Source: Laetiporus sulphureus 93-53 | Taxonomy: Eukaryota; Basidiomycota; Agaricomycetes; Polyporales; Laetiporaceae | DNA: 64,000 nt | Direction of reading: 5' to 3' | NCBI RefSeq assembly: GCF_001632365.1 | Contig: NW_024468550.1 | Location: forward strand, 223,123 to 287,122 | In this document: positions 31,034-43,097 of the stretch, piece by piece | Numbering within the stretch: the first letter of the stretch is position 1 | Layout of the letters: each line of letters starts with the position of its first letter | Program-made: the position numbers and the translations under genes | Notes under the pieces: model-generated | The model's input: the letters and a program-made list of their open reading frames with translations, nothing else | Told to the model about the DNA's origin: nothing | Databases searched by the model: none

Positions 31034-34000
31034 TATATAACCCCTGAGATTACGGGTGTCAAGTAAGTCCTCACATCCCACCATGTATCATAAACCTTAA
31101 TTTGATTGTCTTTAACAGTTGTCATCTTCCCCTGGATGAATGTAGCGTTCCCCAGATCAGATCCTGGACCAATCACTCAAACCTGGCTGAAGATGGACAG
31201 CTCATGATGGATCCTGTTGAACACATCTCATGGATGGCCCAAGTGACATTGCAACTTGCTCACACAATGTTTTCGCAGCTTCCTGTGACATATCATGTTC
31301 ACTTCGATTCTTCATCATTGGTAATGATCAACGCGAATGTGTCGGCCTCCCCAGATGAGATTTGGCTCTAGGACTGGCTATACACTCACATCGTGATGAT
31401 GAAGACATCTTAGAACACATGCCGTCTCGACAGCTGTCCAGGTCTAACATTCGACAACATGTCCTCAGTGATTTTTATGAGAAGATGGCTCGCCATATTC
31501 CTACGGTGCCAATAAAATATGCCAGCTTATCCATAAAACCCATTTATCGAAGCAAGAAAGGTATATCCTCATTTTTTTTATTTGTTAACAATGATCGTAG
31601 GACTGAAACGATTGTTGGATGGAGATGATCCGCAGGAGGAACAAAGCAGGCAATGAAGAAAAAGTGTGAGAGTTGCTCCACGATCTTCTTCCATTCCACA
31701 CTCTAAATAATCAATGCAGCATTTCAGATGCACTCAGCAGTACAACCATCAATGAGTGCAAAGCGAACCATGCCCATGGCATTTCAAAACCCGAAGTATA
31801 TGCAAGGTGTGGCCACTTTTTGTGATAATGAGCTCACCCACTCTCAATTATCCTAAGCCAGACCTGCTAGTGCAGCATCCACACCACTTCCTCCGAAGGA
31901 AGAAGAGCAAGAGACGAGATGTATGAGATGGTAAATGGTGATGAACATACACAGTTTGATCTGTATGGAGACGGCGTGAAGAGCACGTCAAATTCTGGTA
32001 TTAAAAGTGTCAAGACACCGTGCACGATCAGTATGTGAATTACAAAAATCATCTGCAGGTCGTACCATCTTACCACCACATTCTCTGCAATGAACTGTCA
32101 TCACAAAGCAAGGACTTGAATGAATGTGTCAACGTCTGAGCCTACAGCTCAACTTCAGATACTCATACAGACCATCAGGCAATGACCTCTGATTTTCTAC
32201 AAAATATGCATGCGACTCCTGATGATGAGCACGAAAATCCTCCAGCTGTGTTCGTGGACGAGGACAATGAGGGGGACAAGAACGAACGTGGAAGAGTGAG
32301 CATACCTCGACCCATCGGAACACAAAGGCCACTATATCGTAAGCAACACTTTGTTGGTGTCACCTCTGATCTGTAACCATGCTATCTCACTGTCCAGGCA
32401 AACTCTATTTGAACTCTCTCACTACCATGAAATGCGTCGAAAAACAAGTGCAATTTGACTGGGCACTGAACACCATCAAGGAAGAGATGTCGTCTATCAT
32501 TGAAGACATTTTAGCTTCCCTTGACACCATAAGGATCTGAAACATGAAGAAATCTCTCTCCTTTACCAAAGCCTCACAGCACTGGGAGGAAAACGAGAAT
32601 CTGCGCACCCATGCTGACCTTCTGCGTGTTTCGCATGCAATGGTGTGTCAGCGAATCATGCTGTCAGAGTGGTTTGGATCTCTTCATTTTATCAAGCTCT
32701 GTCATTAAAAGACACAGCGACTCCTCAGTAAATGTTACCATGAACTGACTGAACCGATCTCAGCTCAAGAGCAAGTGAATTGGCTCGAACATCTGATCTG
32801 GATGGTGAAGACCAAACTCCTTATGAAAGCAAATTTCACGGTAGACTCCAATGGTTTCTTTCCATCCCTCACTCCAAGTCACCAATATCAATTTTGCTCG
32901 AAGAAAAACTCTCAGCTATCTGACATCTGAAGCAACACGAAAATCTCACAGATCATTATGGTTATCATTCTACGTTGGATGGATGTGATGAATCACATTA
33001 TGGTAAATCTCCGCACAGAGTTCATCGATATTCTCCTCAGGTGCCTCGGTCCTGGTGCTCTCCTGTTGCCTTCAACTTGAGAGATGTATGAGAAAACACC
33101 TCTCTGGTTACTGAATGACTACATTCAAAATAGCCCACGTGACCTGTGTCCTGGAATGATGAGCAACTTTAATTGACGCTTTAGATCGCAGTTCTTTTCA
33201 GCTTCATGATGGCCTCGACTCATACTCCCTGAAACAGCTGCACCAAAAATGCATTGATTTTCAGGCTGAGACCAATTTACATGCAGAAGGACCATCCAGA
33301 CCATCAGGACACCCAGCGCAGACCATTATATCATCCATTCTCCCTGAAGCGAACATGATAGCCGCTGCTGAAAACCAGTCAGCAAACAAAACTGCGGATG
33401 TGCATGACCTTCCAGAAGATGAATGCAAGAACACCATCACGACTCTGATCAGAGAGGCAGTTTAGCTCATTCCAAAACTGAAAGAAAACTGATCCTTGAC
33501 CGTACGAAAGGTGATGAAAGCAAGGCTGATCACTACATGCCATTTTGTGAGTTGGTAACTCTCGCAAAGCATACAACGCGCTGGGTGGGCTCACACTAAT
33601 CGACATCAGATGATATCAACCATATCACCTTTTCAGTGCACTGGTCTATCGACACATCATCTTCAGCTCCCCTGCTTATACCCACCCAGATTTTTCACCA
33701 GCAAATTGAAGAGCGATCTTCACATCGCTCGAGGATTGGAAAGAATATCTGATGGTCGGTGGAGAAACTTTCCCAGATGAGATTGATGACCTTGACTTCT
33801 TCTGCAACTGACGAGCCATCAGCAATCAATTTCAGAAAGGTCAAATTGTTGAGAATGTGGATGCCATGTGGAAATTCGTGAATACTTGCGATCTTAAGTG
33901 CATGCTGCATGATGGACCTATTGCATTTTCAGATATGCTGAAACTGTTGAGAAGAGCTGCAAAAGGAGGAGATAAGCTGGCACCTACAGATACCACTTCA

Positions 34001-34749
34001 AAGTCAATTCAGAATTTTGGGCCTCTCGCACAATATCTCACATGCATGGATATGGTATACACCGAGATCATGAAGTCACCTACATGGAAGAGGTCACAGA
34101 TTCCATTGTAAATTGGAATTCTGGTGCACTCAAAAGTTTACGACTCCTTGACCTCCTTCCACTTAGGGAGACCAAAAAAAGCCTGCAAAAGAAAGTGTGA
34201 TCAACGCCTTCGCAAAGTCGATGGATTCATATGAGATGAATTATCTGTCAAAGAGATCGAAGAACTGCGATACGACCACATTTCTTTAGAGCATACCCTC
34301 TGCAAGGTTCTGAGGACGGCTGAGTTCTTAACTGGACTTTGGGAGCGTAAGGCACAACTTGGCATGGATGACTCAACATCGAAAGGGAGCGGTAAATTGT
34401 GCCCTCCATGAAAGAAGATCGTGGAAGGCATCAATGATGTGGATGAAGATGAGGATATGTGTGAATAAATAGTGTACTACAGACTAGCGGTATGAGGAGA
34501 CATGATTACTACGTAATGATCACCTTTTAATGAGAATTGTAACAACTGATTTTGCTGCGCAGACATGGCTCTGACACAGCTTGGACATGAACTCAGATTG
34601 GTCCACAAACTGGCTTCGTTCAAATCGACTAAGCACGCGTTAACTGAATTTACATTCAACTAATAGGTACAAAGACGCAATCAGAAAGTGACCGCTTTTC
34701 AAAATACATTTAAGAGCCGTTGAACGTCATTAGCCAGATGTTGAACCTG

Positions 34750-37258
34750 GCCTTTAAGCCCCTCTAGGCTGTGAATACAGCACAAAAGGTCGAAACCCGT
34801 CTAAATCTACTGATCCACATCCTACTCGTGCACCCTTTCCTTGCCCTTGCCCTTCGAAGCCCTTCATACTCATGATGGCCTTGTCATCCTTCTCGATCGC
34901 ATCGTTCCCTTTGTCACTAGGCTCATTCACCACTGAAGCACTGGCATTTGATGCATTTGCTGAGGACTCAACCCATCATTGTTGCACAAGCTGGTGAATT
35001 CGCCACAGGGTATGGATAACGTCGAGGTCATCTTCTCTGTCATGATTATTCGAAGTTGTTGACGATGACAAGCATTTTTTGGCAGTGGACTCCCGTGGAT
35101 GCTTAACCCCTCGAGAGCTCACAGCTGGGAGCACTACATAAGAAATCAAATGCGATGGCACAGGTCCTGAAGCTGAGAGCCCTACATGAGAATATAATGA
35201 GCAAAGATGAGACAGCCCAGATTGCAGAGTGGAGGGTGTGGTGGAGAGATGTGACAGTCCAGGTTTCATCCATCGTTGGGAATTACTGCCTTGCAAGGTT
35301 GAGCCGATGGGCTCAAACGTGGTACCTTGCTCTCCTCCAGCAGAGCACATGATCAACGAAGGTGGATGGAGCTGTGAGTTAATCTCAGCTGGCAACGTGC
35401 CTCATGCCTGAGATGATGGCCCATACAACGGCCATTGAACGAGGATGGGTTCACCGTGTGCAACATTATCCAGCCCAATAAACCACGAAAACTCCACTCC
35501 GATCGCATTTAGCCTGGAGAATAGAAAATAAATGAAAACATACGCGAGTATCGCTATCTTTTAAGGGGTTGAGCTTCACCAACTGGCATGCATTTTTCCT
35601 CAAAAGACATCGCTCGCAGGAATGCCCATCCCACTGACAGGGTACGTGCAGGTCTTGACAGATATCGCAGGGCAGCTCAGCCTATCAAACTTCAGCGAAC
35701 TGCAGCTTCAGATGCTGGCTCAACTTTTCGATGCTGACATATGCATGGTCATCTGCCTGCGACATCAAAAACTGTAAGAATCTCGCTTCAAACATAAAAA
35801 TGGAACTGCTATCTGAGATGCCACTTCAGGGTTGGTAGCGATTGGGGCTGAAGATGGAGGCGGTGATCCAGCCAGAGGAGAGGCCATCGAAAGCGTGTCA
35901 ATAGGCGGAACTGATATATCACATCTGCATTTGTCACACTCCATGGTGAAAGATGATGTTTCTGTGTGGTTGCACGATGACCCCGCAACTGCATTGTTGC
36001 TCACTGCCAAAGATGCAAAGGACCCCTGATAATTACGAGTTAGTAACAAGTGACACATAAGCATGAAATAACCATACCACCGATTGCTCTTCACCACCCT
36101 CCGAAATCTCTGATTCGAGATTTTCTTCTCCATGATAAACGATGATAGTGTCCATCTGAAAGTGGCGTGGTGAATGAAAAAAACAAATGACACGCTGATA
36201 AAGTCCTACCTTCACCTGCGATGCCTTTCTCACAGTCTTCAGCTTTTTCACCATCTTTGGCAGATTTGCTGCCTCTCCAGGGTCATCACAACTGATGCAT
36301 GGCTCCTAACAAAGAGAGCTCAAATATTAAGAACGTATTCGGTAACTCGAACTCACTTTCAGATCATGACTGATCTCACGATCGGTGGCAACCTCGCTTG
36401 ATTTAGAGGGCCTTTGCGCAGGTGCCATATGACCATGATGGTCTCCAGTGTGTTCGATCAATGAACTGGCAGCAGACAGCGCAACCACAGCACCATGATT
36501 CACAGATGCCAGCAAAGACAATGCTGAAGGTTCAGCCTAGTTCCTGGAAACTGAGGAGGAGAGAACCAGAATCGATCGTGACGGCTGGCAATGAACTGAT
36601 CGTGCAGCTACTGACACTCTAGGACGTGCTGAAGATGATGAAGTGACCACTAATGGACCCATTGAAGACCATAACGTGGGCCTCGCAAGGGCTGCATTCT
36701 CATGGGCCTCATCCTCAATTACCTCATCCAGAAGTCCAACGAGAATGTTACCTGCTTGATCAGGAAACACACGACAAAACACGTGTGCGGTAACGTCAGT
36801 GTCATGAAGCAAACCATAAATGTAAACGGTCACAGCCCTGGTGGGGAGGATCGCGCAGTCATCAAGAGTATTCAATATATGCATGGCTTCTGACTGGTAA
36901 AAGTGAGACTGCATCAACATCTCCACCCTTGTGCACACAGTTGCATATATCTCACAAACATCTACTGACAGCTCCTCAACAGCAACCCCATATCGAGCGA
37001 GCGCATATCTAACAAAGACTAACCAGCCCTGGAGATAGTCAATACATTTCATTCAACTCAGAAAATATAGTACAAGCTTACCAATAATCCATAGAGCTCG
37101 AACGACTCTCTCCACCAGAAGTCGTCATCCATAGAAGGGACCCACGGCAGAACGATCACCTGGGTGCACAGTATCTGTCACAATATGTTCTGAAGCAGGT
37201 CTTGCAGAACCAACACAGTGTCATCATCTGAGATCGCTGACTGAGAGGGTGTGGACAT
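34750..37258 (-). pseudogene. Gene with a Zn(II)2Cys6 (Gal4-type) cluster, multi-exon, decayed
   Basis: A minus-strand ATG at 37258 opens MSTPSQSAISDDDTVLVLQD. A TGA interrupts, then SMDDDFWWRESFELYGLL ends at a GTAAGCTT donor. The next exon carries GWLVFVRYALARYGVAVEEL and VLTVYIYGLL-like helices, a TAG near 36538 and a Ser/Ala-rich linker. Further introns (about 36353-36304, 36224-36171 and 36085-36031) join DTIIVYHGEENLESEISEGG and GSFASLAVSNNAVAGS. After two stops, CDICQDLHVPCQWDGHSC with ERCLLRKNAC (35586-35669) fits CX2CX6CX6CX2CX6C exactly, the Gal4-type binuclear zinc cluster. The tail is Ser-rich with a Lys/Gly end (KGFEGQGQGKG). Zn2Cys6 proteins usually bind DNA as fungal regulators, normally with the cluster near the N-terminus; here it is C-terminal, so a non-regulatory role is possible. 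A CATAAAG box lies about 95 bp upstream. Confidence 0.6.
35586..35669 (-). other. Zn(II)2Cys6 binuclear cluster coding segment
   Basis: Six Cys codons with spacing 2-6-6-2-6 and a basic stretch (LLRKNA) between the fifth and sixth match the fungal Gal4-type zinc cluster. All six Cys remain although the surrounding gene is broken. The basic residues between the second and third Cys that usually contact DNA are weak (QDLHVP), unlike the KRRKVK pattern of regulators. Confidence 0.65.
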
Positions 37259-37350
37259 GGTGGAAGTGATGAAAGGGTAGCGAAGAAAGCAAGCAAAGGT
37301 GTTCTAGGAGCAGAATGAGGGAGGGGGAGTAGAACTCCTGAATGACCTGC

Positions 37351-37357
37351 CTTTATG
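37351..37357 (-). promoter_or_regulatory. TATA-like box upstream of the Zn2Cys6 gene
   Basis: The minus strand reads CATAAAG about 95 bp before the ATG at 37258. The same hexamer lies upstream of the WD40 gene (23905-23912), which mildly supports function. Confidence 0.3.
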
Positions 37358-37496
37358 ACACCAACACATGGTAAATGCATGTGAAAGCAACATCCTCATT
37401 TCCCGGATGCTGTAAGAAGTACTCATATCTCATGGAAAAAATATGGCGCTCACCTTCATGTAAATGAGCTTGACCCTCCACACTGCACAAACATCA

Positions 37497-38290
37497 CTGT
37501 CCGTGGACAGACAACCTAGATATAACATTGAATACAGGTCTATTCAGAGATTAACACATACCTCAACAATGCCGACACAGCAAGGATGAAATGCCTTAAA
37601 GGATAACAGAACACGAAGCATGTGAACGCTGAACACGAGAACATCAAAGAACTGACAGAATCTGTGATTTTTTCCGCTCACAAATACTTGCCATCCTTGG
37701 CAAATGTCTCCACCAATGATTTTGTTCTCGGACACAATGCTATCATCAAAGAAAGGCAGCTATAATCTGTAAACTCGATCTGAAATGTTATTACCAGCCA
37801 CCACCAGCATTAACCGAACACTTCCAAGGCGCAGAAAACTGAGAGTTCTCATATGAACACATTTTGTTAATCTCAACTCTACAAAAGAACTGCCTCACTG
37901 ATGGACAGACAAACCTAGATATAACATTTAATACCAGCCTATTCAGAGATTAACTCATACCTCAACAATGCTGACACAGCAAGGGTAAATGCCTTGAAGG
38001 ATAGCAGAACATGAAGCATGTAAACATTGAACACAAAAATATCAAAGAACTGACAGAATCTGTATTTCTCACTCACAGCTACTTGCTATCCTCAGGAAAT
38101 ATCTCTCACAAATGACACCATTCTCAAACACAATGATATCACCAAATAAAGGAATCTCTGAATCGAAAACTTGGTCAAAAATGTTATTACCGGCCACTAC
38201 CAATAATAACCAAACACTCACAATGCCCAGAAAACTGAGAGTGCTGATATGAACACATCTTGTTGATCCGCACTTGAGAAAAGAACTGCC
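37497..38290. repeat. Tandem duplication, two units of about 400 bp
   Basis: Unit 1 starts near GGACAGACAACCTAGATATA (37500) and unit 2 near GGACAGACAAACCTAGATAT (37903). Both continue through CAATGCYGACACAGCAAGG, AAGAACTGACAGAATCTGT and GCAGAAAACTGAGAGTKCT-like landmarks. The second unit has more A/T substitutions. No clear protein is encoded, though splice-like boundaries (CATACCTCAACAATG) repeat in both, so duplicated exons are possible. Confidence 0.8.
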
Positions 38291-39850
38291 TCACCGGTGA
38301 CCAACCCCATTTAGAATGTCATGATCGGTGATCCATGCGTGTTAAGCCACATCAGGAAAGTGCGATGCATAACATCGAGTGGCTCTGGGTCGCATGTTCA
38401 GAGCTACAAAAAATAGTTTACATCACAGTATTAACACATTACCAACTTGAGTCAGTGCCACAACCTTCATGAATCTGAGAAGGATATATCTACATAAAAA
38501 GTAATCTCTGAAAGCAGTTCATTAATCTTCCACCATAATGCCCAACATTGGTGCATAAATGCATCTTCAAATGTCTGTATAATAAATGTACATATCGGAA
38601 GAAGAAAATTATCGGCCAACACCATGACTGCCCTCAGCGTAGACATTTTTCGCAAATGCAAACAGATTTAGCATTACACTGACCCATCACGGTGATGGAA
38701 AGTCGATGATGAAAACCAAATGCGATCAAATAAGCCATGAGCATAGCAGTAACTTTTCATTCAATAAGCTACTATTTACTCCCTATACTGATACAGACAT
38801 GAAGAATCACATTCAGTTGATGTTCTGAATTGTGACTGATATATAATAATGAAAAGCCTTTTCATCAATGGCCAGTATGACAAAAGAGACTGTTTGAACA
38901 TCTATATAAATGATTAATAAATCAAGAGATTATAAAAGCATCTCTATCACCATTGTTTCTTTTAGTCAGAACAGAGAGGACCACATTTGACTCCTCTTGC
39001 ACGTAGGGGTCAGATGTGATAGCAAACGTGCTTTTTCTCATGAGCCTCTGCAACACAGAGCATTTGTCAGAAAATGTGTTCCTCTTGGAAACCTGTCTAA
39101 TCCCATCTGAGCAGTGACTGCAACTTTGCCAACATGCCCCTAGAGACACTTCCATTCAGGCACTAAGTCAAATGAATAAGCATCACATTCTAATTCAGCA
39201 ACAGACGCCCATTTTATTTAGAGAAACAGATGCCTATATTAAATGGGGTTTTCCATCTGACCATTTTGAGAATGAACATAAGCACTGAATGAAACTTACA
39301 ATTATCTCAACAAGTGATGACATGGGGCCCATACTTCAAGAAAATTGGTGAACACCAACCATCCTGTTATGAGGCCCAACATTTTCTTCAGCGGTGGCTG
39401 GAGAACAACTGATACTTACCAAATATGAAATTAAATGCCTGTCTCTTAAAGGAAATTTCCTGTGCTACCATTTCAGGAACAAACATAAGCGCTGAGCAGG
39501 ATTTATCAATCACTCAATGCGTAACAACTTGCCACCTGTATTTTAAGAAAATTGAGGAATATCGACTGCCTTGTTATCAGGCTTAACATTTTTCACAACC
39601 ACAAAGTAATGTCACAATGTATGAGACTGCAAAAAAATATGACCTCAGCACGATCGGTGACTCCACCACCCAAATAAAAGATGGTCACATTTACCATAGT
39701 GTGGCTCAGGATCAGATTGGAAGTGCTATCCACAGTGCACACTCTACGTACTGGCAGTTCATACTGAGAGGACAACATGAGTTACATATAATGTCAGAAA
39801 TATATACCTCATTAGCCATTAAGAAAATCAAAGCCAAATGAGGCTGATGA
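38291..39850. repeat. Intergenic sequence with a degenerate duplicated block
   Basis: No gene is recognisable. A block at 39259-39390 resembles 39469-39593 (period about 210 bp), sharing ACATAAGCRCTGA, AAGAAAATTG and ATCAGGCTTAACATTTT-type pieces. The remainder has short open frames only. Confidence 0.4.
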
Positions 39851-39917
39851 ATCTCAGTGATATGTTTAGTTTTTGTATGCTGCGGATGAAGAAGTGGAAA
39901 TGTAGAGCAATACAATG

Positions 39918-40630
39918 TGAAGATCTATTCTCATTGACCGTGTCCAGACTATGATAAATTGAGAAAATATCAAACCAATCATTGTACATCACAAAATGGT
40001 GAATGCCAAGGTTTGAACCAGTTTTAAGCCATTAAATACAATGATTTCAATGGCTTTGAAGCCATCAGCCCTTGTGGCATTAACCCTAGCAAATTCAGTG
40101 CTGCAATTGACTCATAATGTTTGCACGTGTTTGAATCAGCCATGTTGTGCAGGTTGAAACTCTGACTTGTATGTTTATTAGAAACGATAACAAGCACCAG
40201 TAACAATGAAACATTATACAGTAAGAACATTTTGAAACAACAGTAACATTAAAATGGTATCTAGTAAGAACATTTTGAAAGAAGAGCAATACAACATGAA
40301 GATCTATTCTCATTCACCGTGCACAGACTATAATAAGTTCGAAAAATGTTAACATTCTACATCACAAAATGCTTAATGTCATGGTTATGGTTTGAATCAC
40401 TTTGCACCACTTTCAAGCCATTGAATACAATGATTTCAATGGCTTTGAAGCCATCAGCCCTTCAGGCATTAACCCTAGCAAATTCAGTCCTGTGATTAGC
40501 TGAGAATATTTGCACCTATTTGAATCAGCTGCATCATGCAGATTGAAACTCCGGCTTGTATGTTCATTAGAAATGATAACAAACATCAGTAACAATAAAA
40601 CATTATGTAGTAAGAACATTTTGAAGGAAG
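39918..40630. repeat. Repeat family B, two direct copies
   Basis: Two copies about 380 bp apart both run from GAAGATCTATTCTCATT through TCAATGGCTTTGAAGCCATC, CATTAACCCTAGCAAATTC and a final AGTAAGAACATTTTGAA. The same family recurs at 56021-56660 in the same orientation and at 57150-57450 inverted. Copies carry a variable number of 33-bp subunits related to TTCAATGGCTTTGAAGC. The class is unknown. Confidence 0.7.
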
Positions 40631-40775
40631 GCCCCTCTTCTAACCTCAGGACAGAGGCAGAAAATGAAATCACTTTGTGATGGTCCACTGTCCCACGCTT
40701 TGCTTAAGTATCCCACGACAACAAAAAATGCTGCATAGACGTTCTAAGTGCTCAGTTCTGTATAAACTCTTCTTC

Positions 40776-41801
40776 CACTGGGTGAAACAATCAATAATTT
40801 GAGGTGAAAGATGATAAAGGTATTGAAGAAAAAGTTCAAATCTTTGAAGCATTTTTACTGTCAATTTGTGATAAAAGGATTTAAAATATTTTTAACATCT
40901 TTTCTTGTTAAAGATGATGAAAAGATTGGAAAAAGATTGGATGACATATTAGCAATCAGTGTTTCCATCATTTTACAATTTTTTAGACAAAGTTATGATA
41001 AAAAATCTTTTTTCATTCTTCTGTCATTAAAGATAATGCACATATTGTGAAGCATAGTACTAGTGTAGCACTAGCATTCAGATCTTAGTACTAGCATTTA
41101 AACCTTAGTAGTAGCATTCAGACCTTAGTACTAGCATAGTACTAACATTTGAACCTTATTACTAGCATTTAGGCCTTAGTACTAGCATTTAGACCTTAGT
41201 ACTAGCATAGTGCTAGCACAGTACTAGCATTCAGATCTTAGTACTAACTTAGTACTAGCATAGTACTAACATTCGAACTTGAGTACTAGGTCAGTGCTAA
41301 CATAGCACTAACCTTCAAACTGTAGTACTAAACTGCAGAGCTTAGCACTAGCTTAGTACTAGCATAATACTGACCTTCAGACCTTACTATTAGCATAGTA
41401 CTAGCATGGTACTAACCTTCAGACCTTAATACTAGCATAGTGCTAACATATAATCCTGAGTATTAACCTCCATATCTTACTACTAGCTTAGTATATGAAA
41501 ACAAGGGTGTGACATAGTCACAATATTTTTATCATCTTTGATCAAAAAAGAAGTAAAAAAAGATTTTAAAACTTTTCATCATAGTTTTATCTGAAAGATT
41601 GTCAAATGATTAAAGAAATAATTATAAATATTTCATCCAATCTTCTTTCAATCTTTTTATCATCTTTCACAATAAAAGATGTTAAAATTATTTTAAATAC
41701 TTTTATCACAAATTGATAGTGAAGATGCTTAGAAGATTTGAACTTTTTCTTCAATATTTTCATTATCTTTCACCTCAACTTATTGATTACTTTACCCAGT
41801 G
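40776..41801. mobile_element. Foldback DNA element 1 (CACTG ends, 3-bp TTC duplication)
   Basis: The element starts CACTGGGTGAAACAATCAAT and ends with the complement (GATTACTTTACCCAGTG). TTC lies immediately outside both ends (40773-40775 and 41802-41804). Terminal inverted repeats exceed 260 bp and include GAGGTGAAAGATGATAAAGG. The interior is an array built around TAGTACTAGCAT. CACTR ends with 3-bp duplications are typical of the CMC (CACTA) superfamily; there is no transposase, so it is non-autonomous. A related empty site at 57110-57140 (reverse strand: CTCTTCCTTCATACCTCAG) fits the flanks with one TTC. Confidence 0.85.
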
Positions 41802-41814
41802 TTCGTATCTTAGG

Positions 41815-42520
41815 AATCGTAACATTCAGAGATATGTCTCCAGTTCATGATTCATTCACTCTGTTTCACTGTCTATCTGTGGATGGTAGGCTGTGCTTAT
41901 TAGCCAACTTGATTTTGAGAGCTTTTTCACAGTGCTTGAAAAACCTTGGATGTGAATTGTGTTGCACGATTAGAAATGATCTTGTCAGGTAGTTCAAATC
42001 ATTTTCAAACTTGTCGTCTGAATAACTCAGCTGTTTTTCGTGCACTAATCATTTTGTTGCAAGGGCATACAATTACCTCCTTATCAAGCCCATGGTATAC
42101 CATGACCATTATTGAATTGAAGCCTTTGCTTTTCGATAGATCTGTAATAAAATCTACACTAACTTGCTTAAAAGGTAGTGATTGGGTGAAGGGCCGATGG
42201 GCTGTAGTGGTATTTTGGGATGATTATGTATAGCTTTGAATTGCTGACAGATTGCACAGCCATTGACATAGCTTTGAATAAAGTGGTACATTCCTGGCCA
42301 CCACAAGTCTTTTCTGATCAATTGGTGCGTAACCCAGATTCCTGGATGACCGTGTGGTGTGACTTTGTGGTAACTGCACACAATCTTCTTTTTCAAGGTA
42401 GTGTCATTGGGAATGTACACTTGATTATGAATGGTGATTAAACCATTGTCAGAATCCTTGATAATGACCTTAATCATTCCTTGAGAGGGAAGTTCCTCCA
42501 TTAGGCCATCCTTGTACACT
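41815..42520 (-). pseudogene. Gypsy integrase remnant
   Basis: The zinc-binding head is intact: HGHPGIWVTHQLIRKDLWWP followed by CAICQQFK gives the H-H-C-C pattern. In the core, FNSIMVMVYHGLDKEVIVCP has Tyr where the first catalytic Asp is expected. KIISNRATQFTSKVFQAL has Asn instead of the second Asp. YHPQIDSETE retains the region of the catalytic Glu. The enzyme would be inactive. Confidence 0.85.
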
Positions 42521-42682
42521 AGTACAGAGGAATCCTTTTTAGTGCTTGTCAGATTTGCTCCACCGTATCTGTATTGATAGCACTAATAAATAACTCGTCG
42601 AGTGAAAGAATTGCTGGGGATTTATTTTCTGCTGATTATCCAATTAAGATAAGTGTGAGAGTGGATCTGCTTGAACCATCTG

Positions 42683-43097
42683 TCATCCTGAAGTGTGGAC
42701 AATCTTGTAGTTAAACATGGACAAGAAGATTTGCCATCTTCGCTGTCTTGGGTTCAAGTCCTGGGGTTGCCTAAAGTAGGTCAGATTCTTGTGATCTGTC
42801 CATATGAGGAATGGTTCCTTTGTTTCATCGAGATATAGTGTTTCCATTCCTTGAGTGCACAGATAACTCCTTATCATAAATTTGATAATTCTGTTCACGG
42901 TCAGAAAGTGACTTGGAGTAGTATGTGCATGCATGGAGATCATCGTTATCATCTTTCTGCTTAAGGACTGTGCCAGTTGCGAAGTCCGATGCATCGGTCT
43001 CAATGACGAAGGGTTTATCCTTATCTGGCATGACCAGTATAGATGCTTTGTCAAACTCATTTTTGATGTGATCGAAAGCAGCTTGTTTCTTGCTCAT
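42683..43097 (-). pseudogene. Gypsy RNase H remnant
   Basis: KPFVIETDASDFATGTVLKQ holds the TDAS motif with its Asp. After a frame change, FLIWTDHKNLTYFRQPQDLN gives the DHKNL motif, followed by PRQRRWQIFLSMFNYKI. These are standard landmarks of Ty3/Gypsy RNase H. A frameshift near 42900 separates the two halves. Confidence 0.85.

Larger units (their letters stand above)
29411..34468 (+). pseudogene. Gene D: long decayed gene of unknown function, split by a Tc1 element
   Basis: The 5' part encodes SNNLSSIMIIDNPAPVTAMK and ISRTLAIFQLNSGMI, the segment shared with the inverted copy at 7 kb. A Tc1-like element occupies 30100-31033. The frame then continues AAITPEITGVK, an intron follows, then QLAHTMFSQLPVTYHVHFDS and IRQHVLSDFYEKMARHIPTV. 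After 32182 an acidic stretch (DEHENPPAVFVDEDNEGDKN) leads across intron 32357-32397 into KLYLNSLTTMKCVEKQVQFD and EQVNWLEHLIWMVKTKLLMK. The end carries VDAMWKFVNTCDLKCMLHDG and ELSVKEIEELRYDHISLEHT with an acidic tail. Many stops and several frame changes interrupt it. I recognise no domain. Whether 29.4-31 kb and 31-34.5 kb are one gene or two is inferred from continuity around the Tc1 insertion. Confidence 0.45.
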
